Below, in pieces: positions 19,880 to 31,143 of a stretch of 64,000 bases of DNA. The notes under the pieces were generated by a model. It saw nothing but the letters and a program-made list of their open reading frames with translations. It ran no database searches and was not told the origin of the DNA. Within the stretch, counting starts at the first letter, position 1, and every line of letters starts with the position of its first letter. A program made the position numbers and the translations under genes. This stretch comes from Manduca sexta (lineage: Eukaryota > Arthropoda > Insecta > Lepidoptera > Sphingidae): contig NC_051121.1 in NCBI RefSeq assembly GCF_014839805.1, positions 3,703,116 to 3,767,115 of the forward strand. The letters are read 5' to 3'.

Positions 19880-20661
19880 TCTAGAAATATACAGGTATAA
19901 TTCTAGTTGCTTTAACATTCCAAAATAGCCCGATCAGTGCACCTCTCGAAAAACTAACCGGCACATATCTGGTCGTGTTAGTGTCAAAAAGAAATAACAG
20001 TCATTTATTAAGTCATGACCCTGGCCATCAGGCAAGCGACTTCCTCGTCTATTATTCGTATAAAATAAACTTAAAATACAGCAGTTTCTTACAGACAAAT
20101 GGTTGAATGTAACAAGAAATGTCCTTTGCAGAATTGTGTTAATTCTTACAACGATGCAGGAAACTGTGTTAACCTTTGCGCTTTTAATTTGTCAAAGGAA
20201 TGCTGCGTAACGGCAGCTGCGATGTGGGACGGCGTGGGAATAACACGGGATTACTGGGATAGAAGCTAATTTAAAAAAATGTTTGCAATTCGACGGTTAT
20301 TTAAAAAGATATAGATTGCGATCTACGAAATCATAGATAAGTCAAAAGAGCAAATACGTTGATTCATTTTAGAATAGATGAAGAGCAAAAGGCTGAGGGA
20401 GATGTTTAGTTATTGGAATTTATACACTCTAAAACAGATGAGGAGTTTTTGATGACCTGTTCAAATGATCGACTTTAGTCGGTGAGAATTATTTTTGTCT
20501 CTCTTTTTTTATTTGTGTTATTTATTCTGTTTGGTACAATAAAGAGAATAAATACATTAGTCACGTATACTCCGTCAACTGAACGTCTGTCCACTAACCT
20601 CTTCTAGAGATGTTTATTTTCAAGTTTTCTTTCATAAAACAGGAATAAGCCAAAAATCGGC
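19880..20661. other. no recognised feature
   Basis: Mixed composition. TGTGTTAA occurs twice (about 20136 and 20167). No coding or repeat signal seen. Confidence 0.4.
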
Positions 20662-20986
20662 TTAAGGTGGTAGCTCAAGGTCCATTTTCATACATTTTGT
20701 TTCGGCTTTAATCTGGGTAACTAAACAAGTATTGGCAAGTAAAGAATTTAAATTCACGTCTAGTTAGTGATTAGTTCTCGCAGTTGAAGAAAAATGTAAA
20801 AATAATTAATAATCATGGATATTTCTGCCTTTAAAATTTCGTCATATTAAATTTTAAATTTCAACTGCGAGAACTAATCACTAACTAGACGTGAATTTAA
20901 ATTCTTTACTTGCCAATACTTGTTTAGTTATCCAGATTAAAGCCGAAACAAAATGTATGAAAATGGACCTTGAGCTACCACCTTAA
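20662..20986. mobile_element. foldback transposable element, copy 2, internally deleted
   Basis: Same element as 4.09 kb, flanked by TTAA (20662-20665 and 20983-20986). The unit is 317 bp because about 40 bp of the right arm next to the loop is missing, between AAATTTTAAA and TTTCAACTGC, with a few bases of microhomology. The rest differs from copy 1 at only a handful of positions, which suggests recent activity. The outer 9 bp (GGTGGTAGC) differ from copy 1 at three places, and the opposite end carries the matching changes. Confidence 0.85.
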
Positions 20987-22340
20987 GCTCTTACCGTATC
21001 AAAAAAAAGTCAAAGTGTGGAATAATTCAGGGCCTATTTAGACGACCACACCTCGAATGTCTACAACATTTGTGTTTAGAATATAATGATTCTACGCATA
21101 TCCCATGTTTAATAGCTTCTGGATTTACATAAATACACCAGCACTCATACAAAATGTTTGGATAAACTAAAGTGAAAGTCTCTGACTTCCATTGTGTTGA
21201 AATCTGTGATTTGATTTCAAATTTTGATGTAACAATGTATTTTATATTCTAAATGTGTTTATATTTATCAAAAGTATGTTATCTTCGTTCGTCTGTAACT
21301 TCACGCAATACCCTTTCCGGAGTAGATAAAAGTAAATTTTGTATCTATTTACTAGATTGTTACTATTAGAATTGACGATAGGTCTCTTCAAAATAATTTA
21401 TATGAAAATATTAACGAAAATTTTATTGTAATTAATTTCAATTCGAAGACCTGAATATCTGGAATTCTCAATATTAGAATCACTTTTATATAGCATTTTT
21501 TGACTTTCTAATTATACTACTTTCTTAATTTTAACATGAATGACACTACCGTCAGAAACAAAAATTGCAAAATTATTAAAATTTTAATAAATAAGTAAAA
21601 CAAAAATGCTTTTCGGGTTTAAAATTAAAAGCTACCACAATATCCAACTATCATTTTCATTGTTTGGTTTTATATTTTCCATTTCAAGGGAATATGTAGA
21701 CCAAAAAGAGAATATTAAAATACTGGATTATATCAATGAAGACTATTTATTACCAAGCATTCAATTAAAACTGCTTTTTAATCCAATCTAGAACATTAAT
21801 AAAATTTGAATTGTAATATCTATTTGAAGTGAAAACGAGCCTAATAATGCCCTTCGCCCTATTACTTGAACCTATAATTGCGAAATATAGCTGACAACAC
21901 TTCTGCCTCCCTCAAAAACAGAAAAAGGCGTGATATTATATCAGACTATAAATCTGACTTAATTTTTTAAAGTCGAATTCTTAACTCTTAATTCCCGCAG
22001 GATAAAACTTCCAAAAGTATACACTGGGTAACCTTGATAGGCTCAAGGATCGAGACGAACCCGAAGGTCACTCGGACACCCGGGTGACCTTAAGCATTGG
22101 CCTTTTTATACCGTCCGGCGTTTCGGTTAGAATCAAACCCATTGTAGCCGCATCTCGATATGAAATGTCATTGATGTGTGAATTGGTTTTGAAGTCATTT
22201 TTTTCTAGAATTTGTATTGATATTCGTATATTGCTGTGATAAAGTCGGTATTGTCTATACGTGATTGAAATTGAATGAGTATGTTGATTGAAGAATTGCC
22301 GACGGATACAAGTCACCTTGATTACAGAATTTAAAAATAA
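20987..22340. other. 1.35 kb AT-rich, no gene
   Basis: Apart from AAGGTCAC (22065-22072) mirrored by GTGACCTT (22084-22091), nothing stands out. The 61-codon frame at 21606-21791 is AT-driven. Confidence 0.4.
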
Positions 22341-22550
22341 TACCGAATCATCATCATTTCAGCCGAGAATCGTCCACTGCTGGACATAGGTCTCCCCCAT
22401 TGAGCGCCATAGGGATCGGTTCTGGGCCGCCCTCATCCATCGGACTCCGGCGACCCTCACCAATTCGTCGGTCCATCTCGTCGGGGGCCTGTCTACGCTG
22501 CGTCTTCCGGTTCGTGGTCGCACCTCCAGGACTTTTCCATCAAAACATTC
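22341..22550 (-). pseudogene. RTE-like LINE, C-terminus of reverse-transcriptase ORF with 3' end
   Basis: On minus, codons from about 22529 down to the stop at 22359-22361 read ...RPRTGRRSVDRPPTRWTDE, then VAGVRWMRAAQNRSLWRSMG and YVQQWTILG before TGA. I recognise this as the usual C-terminal tail of lepidopteran endonuclease/reverse-transcriptase proteins of RTE-type LINEs (RPPTRWTDDL and W.RAAQDR..W are the hallmarks). After the stop comes an ATGATGATG run, the typical simple 3' tail. This is a 5'-truncated insertion: the catalytic parts are absent and nothing upstream continues it for long. Confidence 0.8.
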
Positions 22551-22984
22551 GAAATTTAAATATTCGCATTTGCTTCGGCATCTCTTCCTGGCAAAAGGTT
22601 CATTACTTCTAGCTTAAAAAAAACTTAGCGTAAATACCTCTATAGCAATCACGGTTCTGACACGACCTGGTCACGGAATCACCGACTAAATCCGTCCTCA
22701 TTACTTTAACTCCATTAATGCGACCGAATGACAATCGTGACAGATTAGAACTTCCGGAACGCTTTGATAATTATACCGTTGTGACATTAATTTCGACAGC
22801 TCGTGTGTCAATTGTTAATGAGCTGTTTGTCACTGTCATTAATTATAGTGGAGTGATATATATAACAATAGAATCACTATTCTGCTATACAGTAATCAGA
22901 ATCCATGTTTTTGATTAAAGTAACAAATTCAAAAAAAGAACTCTGTTACCATTTACTAAATTCGATAAATGAGACAATGGAATT
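22551..22984. other. no recognised feature
   Basis: AT-rich. Open frames of 63-66 codons have no motif. Confidence 0.35.
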
Positions 22985-23100
22985 TCAAATATGGAATGAT
23001 ATGGCCGCGTACAGTGATATAGCTGTCTCTTTCACACGCTTGCACAATAATCGCGGTGACGTCACGGCTCCGGTGGTGGATGCTTTAAATTTTTAACATT
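22985..23100 (+). repeat. dispersed repeat M with CRE palindrome, copy 1
   Basis: Contains GATATAGCTGTCTCTTTCAC, TTGCACAATAATCGCGG and the palindrome GTGACGTCAC (23056-23065), a full cAMP-response element. Related segments are at 47.95 and 59.39 kb. The short frame through it is not considered a gene. Confidence 0.45.
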
Positions 23101-23199
23101 TTCTATCAAATTATAAACTTGTAGCTATTTCAGTTTAGACTCTACTAAAATAAGACCAGTACGACACCAATAACTAGAGTATAGTTGTAACATTTATGA

Positions 23200-23460
23200 G
23201 CGTTTAAATATTTAATATTGGAGCACAAAGCGCCGTGGACGCAAAACGACGAGTAGCCGGTACAGTCAACAAAAGCTGAACAATAGTCGAGATTCGTTAG
23301 TGATACGCAAGCGAGAAACCTTACTATTTAGTCTCACTCGCGATTCGATTCGGATTTATTAGAAACGAATTACGTGCGGGACGGAGGGATTATTTGAAGT
23401 ATTGTGCATTGAGTTGGGTTCGTTGGCAATTGCGATGTTGAGTCGGAAACGTTTGTGTGT
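23200..23460. promoter_or_regulatory. CpG-richer stretch, possible regulatory DNA
   Basis: Repeated CG-containing words (GCGCCGTGGACGC, AACGACGAG, ACTCGCGATTCGATTCGG) in AT-rich surroundings, no repeat similarity and no long frame. No clear TATA box or strong splice donor was found on either strand, so this is only a weak candidate. Confidence 0.2.
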
Positions 23461-23920
23461 TTAGTTAGAAATTTAAGTTTGGCACAAATAAAGGCATCTA
23501 TATCAAACATATGTTGTTATTGTACAATAATTTTAATGAAAGTGATCTTTTTTAAAGAAGGTACATCTTTAAGTTTAATGCTAATTACGACCACACTAAC
23601 TTATCAATCAGTTTTATAAAAAATACACAACATACCACAAAATGATAACTCAGAACATCACACAAGTTAAAGACCATTTTCACTCATTAGTCAAACGTAC
23701 TTTAAACAAATGCCGTTCGAGTTCCTTACGAGAACCCGTGGTAATGATTTATGCTCATACCAGTGCCATGTCGAACAATGTGCGAAGGCAGCTTTGTTCT
23801 GGCGACAGTCGGATCTGACAACGCTATAACTACGTAGATATGCACTTTAAGAGGTTTACACTTTACTGAAACCAATTGACTGGGAAATTTTAAGGTTGAA
23901 TGTCAAGGGTTTTTGATGAA

Positions 23921-24055
23921 AATTCGTGGAGCGTCCATGGTTTATTGACTCGATATGGCGATAGACTCGCCCCTATCACATCATGGGACGTACGTTGCAA
24001 ATAGTGGGTGGCTCAGTTGGACCTCTGCCTACCCCTTCCGGATCAAAGGGTGATG
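23921..24055 (+). repeat. family H SINE, tail part
   Basis: CGATATGGCGATAGACTCGC, CCCTATCACATCATGGGACG, CCTCTGCCTACCCCTTCCGG. The tRNA-like head is missing. Confidence 0.6.
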
Positions 24056-26045
24056 TGTGTCCTTGGTGTATTCGCGTGTAATTTTGTGGTCTTCATTTTG
24101 AATTCTAGAAAATTCTTCATTTTGAATGGTAGGAAACTTTCGATTTTTCTAAGACTGACTCTTCTCAGACTAGGTAGCCTGTCGACCACGTTGCTTGACA
24201 TGTTCCTAGATGTAATGAGGTCAATTTTACATGTCATAAATCTTATAACTTAAACATTTTCGACATCTGATCTATCTAGGGCAAGATAAGCTAATCATTT
24301 GTAAATTATCAGTACGTACTTTGTAAAGCTTTAAGCTCGCGATAAGGTATCATCAAGGACGTCATTATCTAGTGCCCCGTTCTTATCTCTGAATGGTAAC
24401 CAAGTTTCTCTAAGACACATGTAACTTATTCTATACTCGCTAACTTTTGCTTGCCACTTTTGAATTTTTGTAGATTTCTTATATAAAAATTATGAGTAAC
24501 ACACAGGTATATTCATCCTAATAATGAAATTATGAGAATACTTTTGCTTACACTCTTTACTCCGTTTTAGTAAAATGTCAAAGAGTTTTGACAAGAAAAA
24601 ATATGAAACTGACATTTTAGAACGGACACCACCAAAATTGTGAATATACGTGATGATCACTAGAATTAAGCTAGAGTTGGAAAAGGAAGACCAAACATCT
24701 TCAGAATTCCAGTACTTAGTACACCAAACACGACCAAATCAACCACGTAATCCGCAACAAAACCTCTCAAAGAGAACAATTCCAAAACAACTAAACAACT
24801 CGAGAAGTAACAAAAAGTAATTCCCCGATTAGATGTCGAAATGAGTCCAGCCAATTTCCTTTCATTCGTGAAATCTTTGCTACTGTTACGTAATAAAATT
24901 CAATTGATAGTATCACCTATCGCCCTTGAAACGATGACCTTGCCACAATTTTAAGCCGGTCAGTGGTAACATGCGCTTGAGTTTTGTGGGAGGTATTTGG
25001 GTGTAGGCCAGGGGGGCATATTATAATAATAATATATTCTTTTTCATAAATTTTAAGATGAGTTAGACTTTAGGTTAACGGGACAACGGGTAATAATAAT
25101 CAGGAATAGTATCCGCTAACAGTTCAATAGAATATTTCGACAGTTGCTTCATAGAATTAAATCATTAGGTTAAGTAATTAGACTGTTTTTCAAAATGGAG
25201 GACTATAGTAAATAAACGGTTAAGAAATTATAAAAGTACTTCGGACTAATTATTAAGAGGTAAACTTTATAAATCTGTTTAGTCGATCTAAATGGCAATC
25301 TCCAGAAATACGAGTATAAAAAATCAAAGTCTTACTATAGACTTCAATCCTTGCAAATAGGTATGACGCCAATCCAATTCTGTAACGACCACATCATATT
25401 AAGAATTTAACTTCGTAAAGTAGATATAAATTCAAAAACATTCCGTATTTTCCTAATTTAAATAATAGTAAACATTATCACACTTTAATTACACGTTTTA
25501 AAAGAATTATCAGTTGTAATGTAGGTTACTTTCACACGATAATGGTTTAGAATAACATAATTAAGAGCAGCAAGATAAATGCTTCATTAAAAAATAGTTG
25601 TTATTTAAAATGAAATGGATATAACAGTATTAATTAAAATACGTATTTAAAGAAAGATAAACGATTTATTAAAATAATCTTGTTAGCCACGTGATTTTTT
25701 TAAGATACTTTGTTCTAGAAACAATTAATTAACACTTTGGTATTCAGTTTTCTATGAACACTTTAATTTTAGGTAACAAATCAATTTTTAAGGAAAACAC
25801 TATCCCAAATATCATTTTAATTTTGACCCCCAACAGCAGCGCGAAGTACACCCCTGTTTATAAGTAGCAAGCCAGTTTCAGCCTTTTTTACTTGTTTTAC
25901 TTTGGTGAGAGCGTGAAAAAATGTCTCGTTCGAGAGTCAAACCGGTATCCATGGGCGTCGGACGGTTGTACTTGAACGAGTTTTGACATTCCATTCTCGA
26001 CACTTGTATTGCACTGGAGGTAGACGTAATATGTCATACTAGGTG
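24056..26045. other. 2 kb without recognised features
   Basis: Strongly AT-rich, especially 25.0-25.8 kb. Paired open frames at 24008-24253 (+) and 24043-24237 (-) overlap each other and show no motif. No repeat family recognised. Confidence 0.4.
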
Positions 26046-26285
26046 TTGCTCGCGGCTTTGCCCGTGGGAAGAGCCTTTCGAGCTACAAATTTTCCTAAAA
26101 CACTGTTCCTAGAGCCTGTAGGACGCTAGAATTTATTTATTTAAAAATCGGATTAAAATAATTCTTTAATTTGCAAATTACCGCGATAGAAACTGGCGTC
26201 TGTTAATCCAGGACGTAGTCTATCCGTGTACCAAATTTCATCTAAATCCGTTCAGCTGTTTCGGCGTTCATAAAGAAAAAATATA
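26046..26285 (-). mobile_element. Helitron-like fragment
   Basis: Antisense: GCTCGCGGCTTTGCCCGTGG at the 3' side (the expected CTAG is mutated), and at the other side GTACCAAATTTCATCTAAATC and CGTTCAGCTGTTTCGGCG. A central part is replaced by AT-rich DNA. Confidence 0.45.
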
Positions 26286-26439
26286 ATTTCGCTTGAATTT
26301 AATGTGTAAAAGAATTTCAAAGTTTTGAATTTGTTTATCTACTTTTATGGCTGACTGTACATACGGTATGTCGGTAGGATTTAGTACAATTATGTTGTAA
26401 TTCAGAGTATCAACAGGATCCCGATTTTTAGCAGATACT

Positions 26440-26510
26440 AATTACAATACCCAATATCAAACTACCCGACCAAGGATTTCAACCCGAAACCTCACAGCCG
26501 CAAGGCAATA
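26440..26510 (-). repeat. family H SINE head fragment
   Basis: AATACCCAATATCAAACTAC, a degraded antisense box B (GGATTTCAACCCG), then a head remnant. Confidence 0.4.
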
Positions 26511-26932
26511 ATAATTGTTTAACTCTTCGTATGGAGAACTATGTTATCGAATCATCTATTAGAAGAAAGGAATGCCTTTGATATCTTTACGAATTCAAAA
26601 GCTTTCAAACTAAGTTGGGAGTTTGTGAAATATTTCAAATATGTGAGTTAATTTCGTTTGTGAAGTAGATTTTGGCTTCGTCTATTTTAGTCGATGGTTT
26701 AGTGGCGTGGTTTTCATGGATGAGAACCTGTGTTAGATAATTAGGTTGGACAATAAATTTAAGTGCCGGAATGAATGATTTGTATGCATCGTAATTTGAA
26801 CTTTAATATCTATATTTAATGACGATAGTACCACGTTCTTCGTTACTCACATTTCTGGTATAAGAACTGTTTAAAGGCATTGATAGCGCTCATTCTTAGC
26901 CTATTTAAAAATTAAAAGTAAATACTAAAAAT
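26511..26932. other. no recognised feature
   Basis: AT-rich, non-coding. Confidence 0.4.
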
Positions 26933-27130
26933 GACGGTGAAGGAAAACATCGTGAGGAAACCTGCATACCTGAGAAATTCTCTATTAGGAATTTTCGAGG
27001 GTGTGTGAAGACTACCAACCGCACTAGGCTAGCGTGGTGGACTAAAGCCTATTCCCTCTCAGTAGTAGAGGAGGCCCGCGCCCAACAGTGGGACAGTATA
27101 TAATACAGGGCTGATATTATAATTATATTA
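26933..27130 (+). repeat. family B SINE, 5'-truncated
   Basis: Starts inside the body at ACGGTGAAGGAAAACATCG and runs to the tail GGGACAGTATATAATACAGG with ATTATA repeats. It lacks the tRNA-like head, as expected of incomplete reverse transcription. Confidence 0.7.
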
Positions 27131-27194
27131 TGATTACTAAAAATGATGTTATTTTTGCATAAACAGAATATAATAAGAAGTAGGAACTTTAGTC

Positions 27195-27367
27195 TTTTTT
27201 ATATACGAGCACAACAAAGTGACCTTACTGCGCCTGATGGTAAGTGAAGGGGTCCGATAGAATGTCGACTGACGATAGATGATTACCCCTCGACAGTCGA
27301 CACAATTATGACGGCCTGTTGGAACCGGATATACGTAGGTTGATCTCGGAACGTGATAGACGTGGGT
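27195..27367 (-). repeat. family C SINE-like element, head part missing
   Basis: Antisense from the T-rich tail: CTTTTTTATATACGAGCAC, CGCCTGATGGTAAGTGAAG, GTCGACACAATTATGACGG, to about GATAGACGTGG, where similarity stops. Confidence 0.7.
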
Positions 27368-27970
27368 GCGTTAGGGCGTGTAAAATTAAAACCACTTTTT
27401 ATGTATATTATTTTGTGGGAAACTTGCTTATTTTCGATTCATGCTTCTAGTAACTTATTGCATTGTTATTGTCAAGAAGATAAGTATGTTGTGTCATTAA
27501 GAATGATGCTGAATGAAAATTATTCCGATATATCACGTCGCGGACCTGTAAGTATTGAAAAATAAAATTGTAGATCCTGGACTACGTGAAAGAAAAACAA
27601 AATAGCAAATCAAGTTAATTCCGAAAAACCTATTCAAGGAAAATAATTTACTCATAAAATATCTTCGAGAACAAACAAGTTATTTATTTGTTTTTATTTC
27701 AGTAAATATGGTATTAACTTTTGATATCATTTTCCTTTACTTCAATAGGGATAAATGCCACGGAATAATAAACCTTAATACATTGGAATATAGTTTGGTC
27801 GTCGATAAAGTAAATTAGATTGTATGTACGTCAAATTTATATTTTTCCTTATTGTTGAGGGTTTCTGAGAATATGTTTTATGTAGAGCACTTAAAGTATG
27901 ATTTTGAAATTCTTTCGTTTCCTAAATGATCGTAACGTTGCTAATTTGGTAAACTTATATTAATATTTTA
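27368..27970. other. no recognised feature
   Basis: AT-rich. The 70-codon frame at 27353-27565 partly overlaps the SINE and is not recognised. Confidence 0.35.
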
Positions 27971-28273
27971 AGCAGCGATGGGCTAGTTGAGAGTTGAACG
28001 GATTGCCGACACTAATGTCCGCAGGTTCAAACCCAAGGGCACACACCTATGACTTTTCTAAAGTTAGGTGTGTATACTTTGTGAATTATCGCTTGCTTTA
28101 ACGGTGAAGGAAAACATTGTGAGGAAACCTGCAAACCTGAGAAATACTCAAAGAGTTTTGAGGGTGTTTGAAGTCTGCCAACCCGCACTACATGCGTGGT
28201 GGACTAAGGCCTAATCCCTCTCGATAGTACTGGAGGCCTATGCTCAACAGTGGGACAGTATATATTGGTATTA
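27971..28273 (+). repeat. family B SINE, full length
   Basis: Head with box A-like GGGCTAGTTGAGAG and box B GGTTCAAACCC (about 28024). The body and tail are complete, with small deletions (ACTACATGCG where others have ACTAGGCCAGCG). Confidence 0.75.
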
Positions 28274-28479
28274 TACTTTACGTCTTATGTGGCCAAGCTT
28301 TGGACGCGTACCATTTTAAAGAACATTCCAGCTTGTATGATTTTAGTATTATTAAAAAATAGTCTGACTTCTATCAGTTTATTGCAACAAATATATATTA
28401 CATACTTACCATTCAGTATTATACACATTTTGTAAACGATGGTGTTACCTGTAATCAAAAACAACCAGAATTAGAACAG

Positions 28480-28669
28480 CAACATCGTAGCCAGTGTAAC
28501 TACTGGATATAATAAGATTTAACATGTCTCAGGATGGCGAGCGCAGTGGAACACCAAATAATAATATGTAATTCAAGGTGTTGGATGGTGGTACTACTGT
28601 TTTTGGGCGGTCGTATCGCTTACCATCAGGCGAACGGCAAGCTCTCGTCATTCAAAGCAATAATAAAAT
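28480..28669 (+). repeat. family A SINE-like element, head missing
   Basis: Sense copy from CATCGTAGCCAGTGTAAC to CATTCAAAGCAATAATAAAA, ending in the A-rich tail. The 72-codon frame that covers it is not a gene. Confidence 0.7.
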
Positions 28670-29750
28670 GTATATTAATAACTTATTATCTTGATATTGT
28701 CGGTATGCTATGGCTACTAAATATCCCAATATCCCTCACAAAAATTTACTAGCGCAAAAAGCAACCTTAACACCTTTCCATACCTTCACACCTGACCACG
28801 GCAGTCATAAATAACCAGTCTCCTCTAGAGATCGCACATCCGAATTTCTCAGCCGAAATAAACGGATATATAAAATCAAATTAGGGGAGAGTGGGAGCAA
28901 TGATTTTTAACCCTCCGCCTTACGCAATGGCCTAAGCCCGTACATATAGTTTCTCGTTAGTGGGCCCAGTTTATTGGCAATAAATGCACGAGGCCACTTA
29001 AAGGAAGAGGTCGAGACGAAGGGTATTGCCGAGATTTGTGCGATGGGAGCCAGCGGGCAGCGATTTAAGTTTGGCAGGCGAGAATTAAACTTTGTTGTCA
29101 TTTTATTAAAGTTACTTTTCGTTGTTCCTACATAAGTAACACGTTATCCTATAGGTAGAAGTAGAATTGGATTGATTGTATTATTGATATTCTGATGAAA
29201 TTACTTTCACATCGCCAACGCTGTGTAAAACTACTATGACCTATATTATTTCAATAATAAAGGCCTGTTCAATTATTTCGTAAGCAGAATGTTAGTATTT
29301 TTTAAACCCACTGTCCCTCTTGACAGCAAAAGTAAGCATAATTCTTAACCCTTTTCCCATGCTTACGTAAACATAAATGTAATGTTTACAAATCATGTTA
29401 AAATTTCTTTATTTTTATTAAAAAAAAAACACAATATTTTTAAATGAATATTGCTGAGGTAATCACAGTTCAGACCATCCGTCCTTAATACTATCCAAAA
29501 TGAGCAAACCGGCCTCCCCCCTTCTTTAGCGTTTACTTAATACTTGAACGGACCTAAGTGGCTAGTACGATTTCCACAAGAGGCCTGAGTTAGTTTTGTC
29601 GCGGGTACGGTTCTACGTAGTTACATTATCCTTTTAATGAACTAGTTTCATACTAAAACCGGATTTATAATAATTATAATTCTCTATTACCGATATTCCA
29701 TCCGTAGTGGTAGTAAAAGAATTATCCCTTATTATAGACGTTCTTTATCC
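28670..29750. other. 1.1 kb without recognised features
   Basis: Includes a slightly GC-richer block at 28.9-29.1 kb with a 64-codon minus frame (28907-29101) that shows no motif. Confidence 0.4.
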
Positions 29751-29933
29751 AAGGACAGAGCATTGCTATGATAACAAGTCTGTTTCTCAGTGCTGACGGC
29801 ATGGCGGTCTTCGCAGTGCGTAGATATAGGGCCGTTGTGATTGGCTAATATTGAGATACAACTTTAATCTAGTTGGCTGTCAGATAAATAAAGCTGGAAA
29901 ACAGACTTGTTATCACAGAAATGCTCCGTCCTT
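29751..29933. mobile_element. MITE with about 40-bp inverted ends
   Basis: The left arm AAGGACAGAGCATTGCTATG...AACAAGTCTGTTTCTCAG is mirrored on the right as AAGGACGGAGCATTTCTGTG...AACAAGTCTGTTTTCCAG, about 5 mismatches in 40. The unit is 183 bp and non-coding. Outward of the arms both flanks read TATNN, so a TA duplication is possible but unproven. Confidence 0.75.
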
Positions 29934-30109
29934 CTATAAAAAACATCTATGAATAAGGGGGTAATTTTTTAAGGCATAATATAATAATGTTTTAAGAAAG
30001 AGAGAAGAACGTATATTTAATTTATCATCCTCCACATAAAATGCCTCATAATAGGCATTTATGCAGGTGAAGTCGGGAGCTGACGCTAATACCATATACC
30101 CTGTAAAAA

Positions 30110-30367
30110 ACGACCTTTTTTATATACGTACACGGGAAAATAACCTCTCCGCACTTGATGATAAGTGGAGTGGGATCCAATAGATTGTCGAATGACGAGA
30201 GATGATTACTCCTCGACAGTCGACACAATCATGCCGGCCTGTTAGAACCGGATATACACAGGCTGATCCTGGAACACGACATTTACGTGGGCTACTATGG
30301 CGGGTTTTAACAGCTTGTGTACGTTGGTCGTTATCCGGGCGGATATAAAATATATCCTAACACCAGC
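30110..30367 (-). repeat. family C SINE-like element, full length
   Basis: Antisense with T-rich end TTTTTTATATACGTACACG, CGACAGTCGACACAATCATG, AACCGGATATACACAGGC, GGGCGGATATAAAATATATC and TAACACCAGC. A small perfect hairpin, AAATGCCT/AGGCATTT, lies just upstream at about 30039-30060. Confidence 0.75.
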
Positions 30368-30721
30368 ATGGGATAAAAATTTCTCATAAATCCTTCACAT
30401 TATCTTTATAGTTCAGATATCTCATATCTTGCACCACACAATACCAATAAATTAGTGCAGCAACCCCCTCCCGGCACTTAAATGGACTTACGGTTATTGT
30501 CCGTTGCAAACGTTCCATCTACTTCCACTTTTTGATATGAAACACTAATATGTTCAGTATATGACAGTCGAGTTGCTTGATTCGAACAGAGTCCGTTTTG
30601 ATCTAAGAATGTGGATTGTTATATTTCTATTTGAAGAAATGTTAGATGTGTACTGAGTTTTGAGTCTTGGCGTCTCATTTCTATGCTATACCGAATTATT
30701 GATACTATTTGAAGTTATTAT
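30368..30721. other. no recognised feature
   Basis: Non-coding. No repeat similarity seen. Confidence 0.35.
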
Positions 30722-31143
30722 TATAATATCAGCCCTGTATTATATACTGTCCTACCGCTGGGCACAGGCCACCTCTTCTACGGTAGGATTAAACCATTTT
30801 CCACCGCGATGGCCTAGTGCCGATTAGCAGACTTGACATAAGCTCAAAATACTTCTGGAGCACTTCTTAGGTATGGAGGTATTCCTCACAACGTTTTTTT
30901 TTCATTAATTACGCAAGCGATAAGGGATTGGGCCATAGTCCACCACACTGGCCTAGTGCATATTGGTAGACTTGACAAACTCTAAAGAATTTCTTAGGTA
31001 TGAAGGTATCCTCACGATGTTTTCTTTCTCAAAGAAAGAATACACACGCTTGGGTATGTGTGATGCCTTTGGGTTTTGAACCTGCGTATTTTTGTGTCGG
31101 CAGTCTGTTCCTCTCCTAACTAAGTTATCACGTGCGTATTGCT
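30722..31143 (-). repeat. chimeric family B SINE with duplicated body
   Basis: Read on minus: head with box B GGTTCAAAACCC (about 31080), body, and part of the tail up to GGACTATGGCCCAATCCCT (about 30919). It then jumps back to TATCGCTTGCG and repeats the body and full tail to ATAATATCAGCCCTG (30722). The two bodies differ at many places, so they come from two source copies. A dimer by recombination, template switching, or insertion into an older copy would explain it. Confidence 0.65.
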
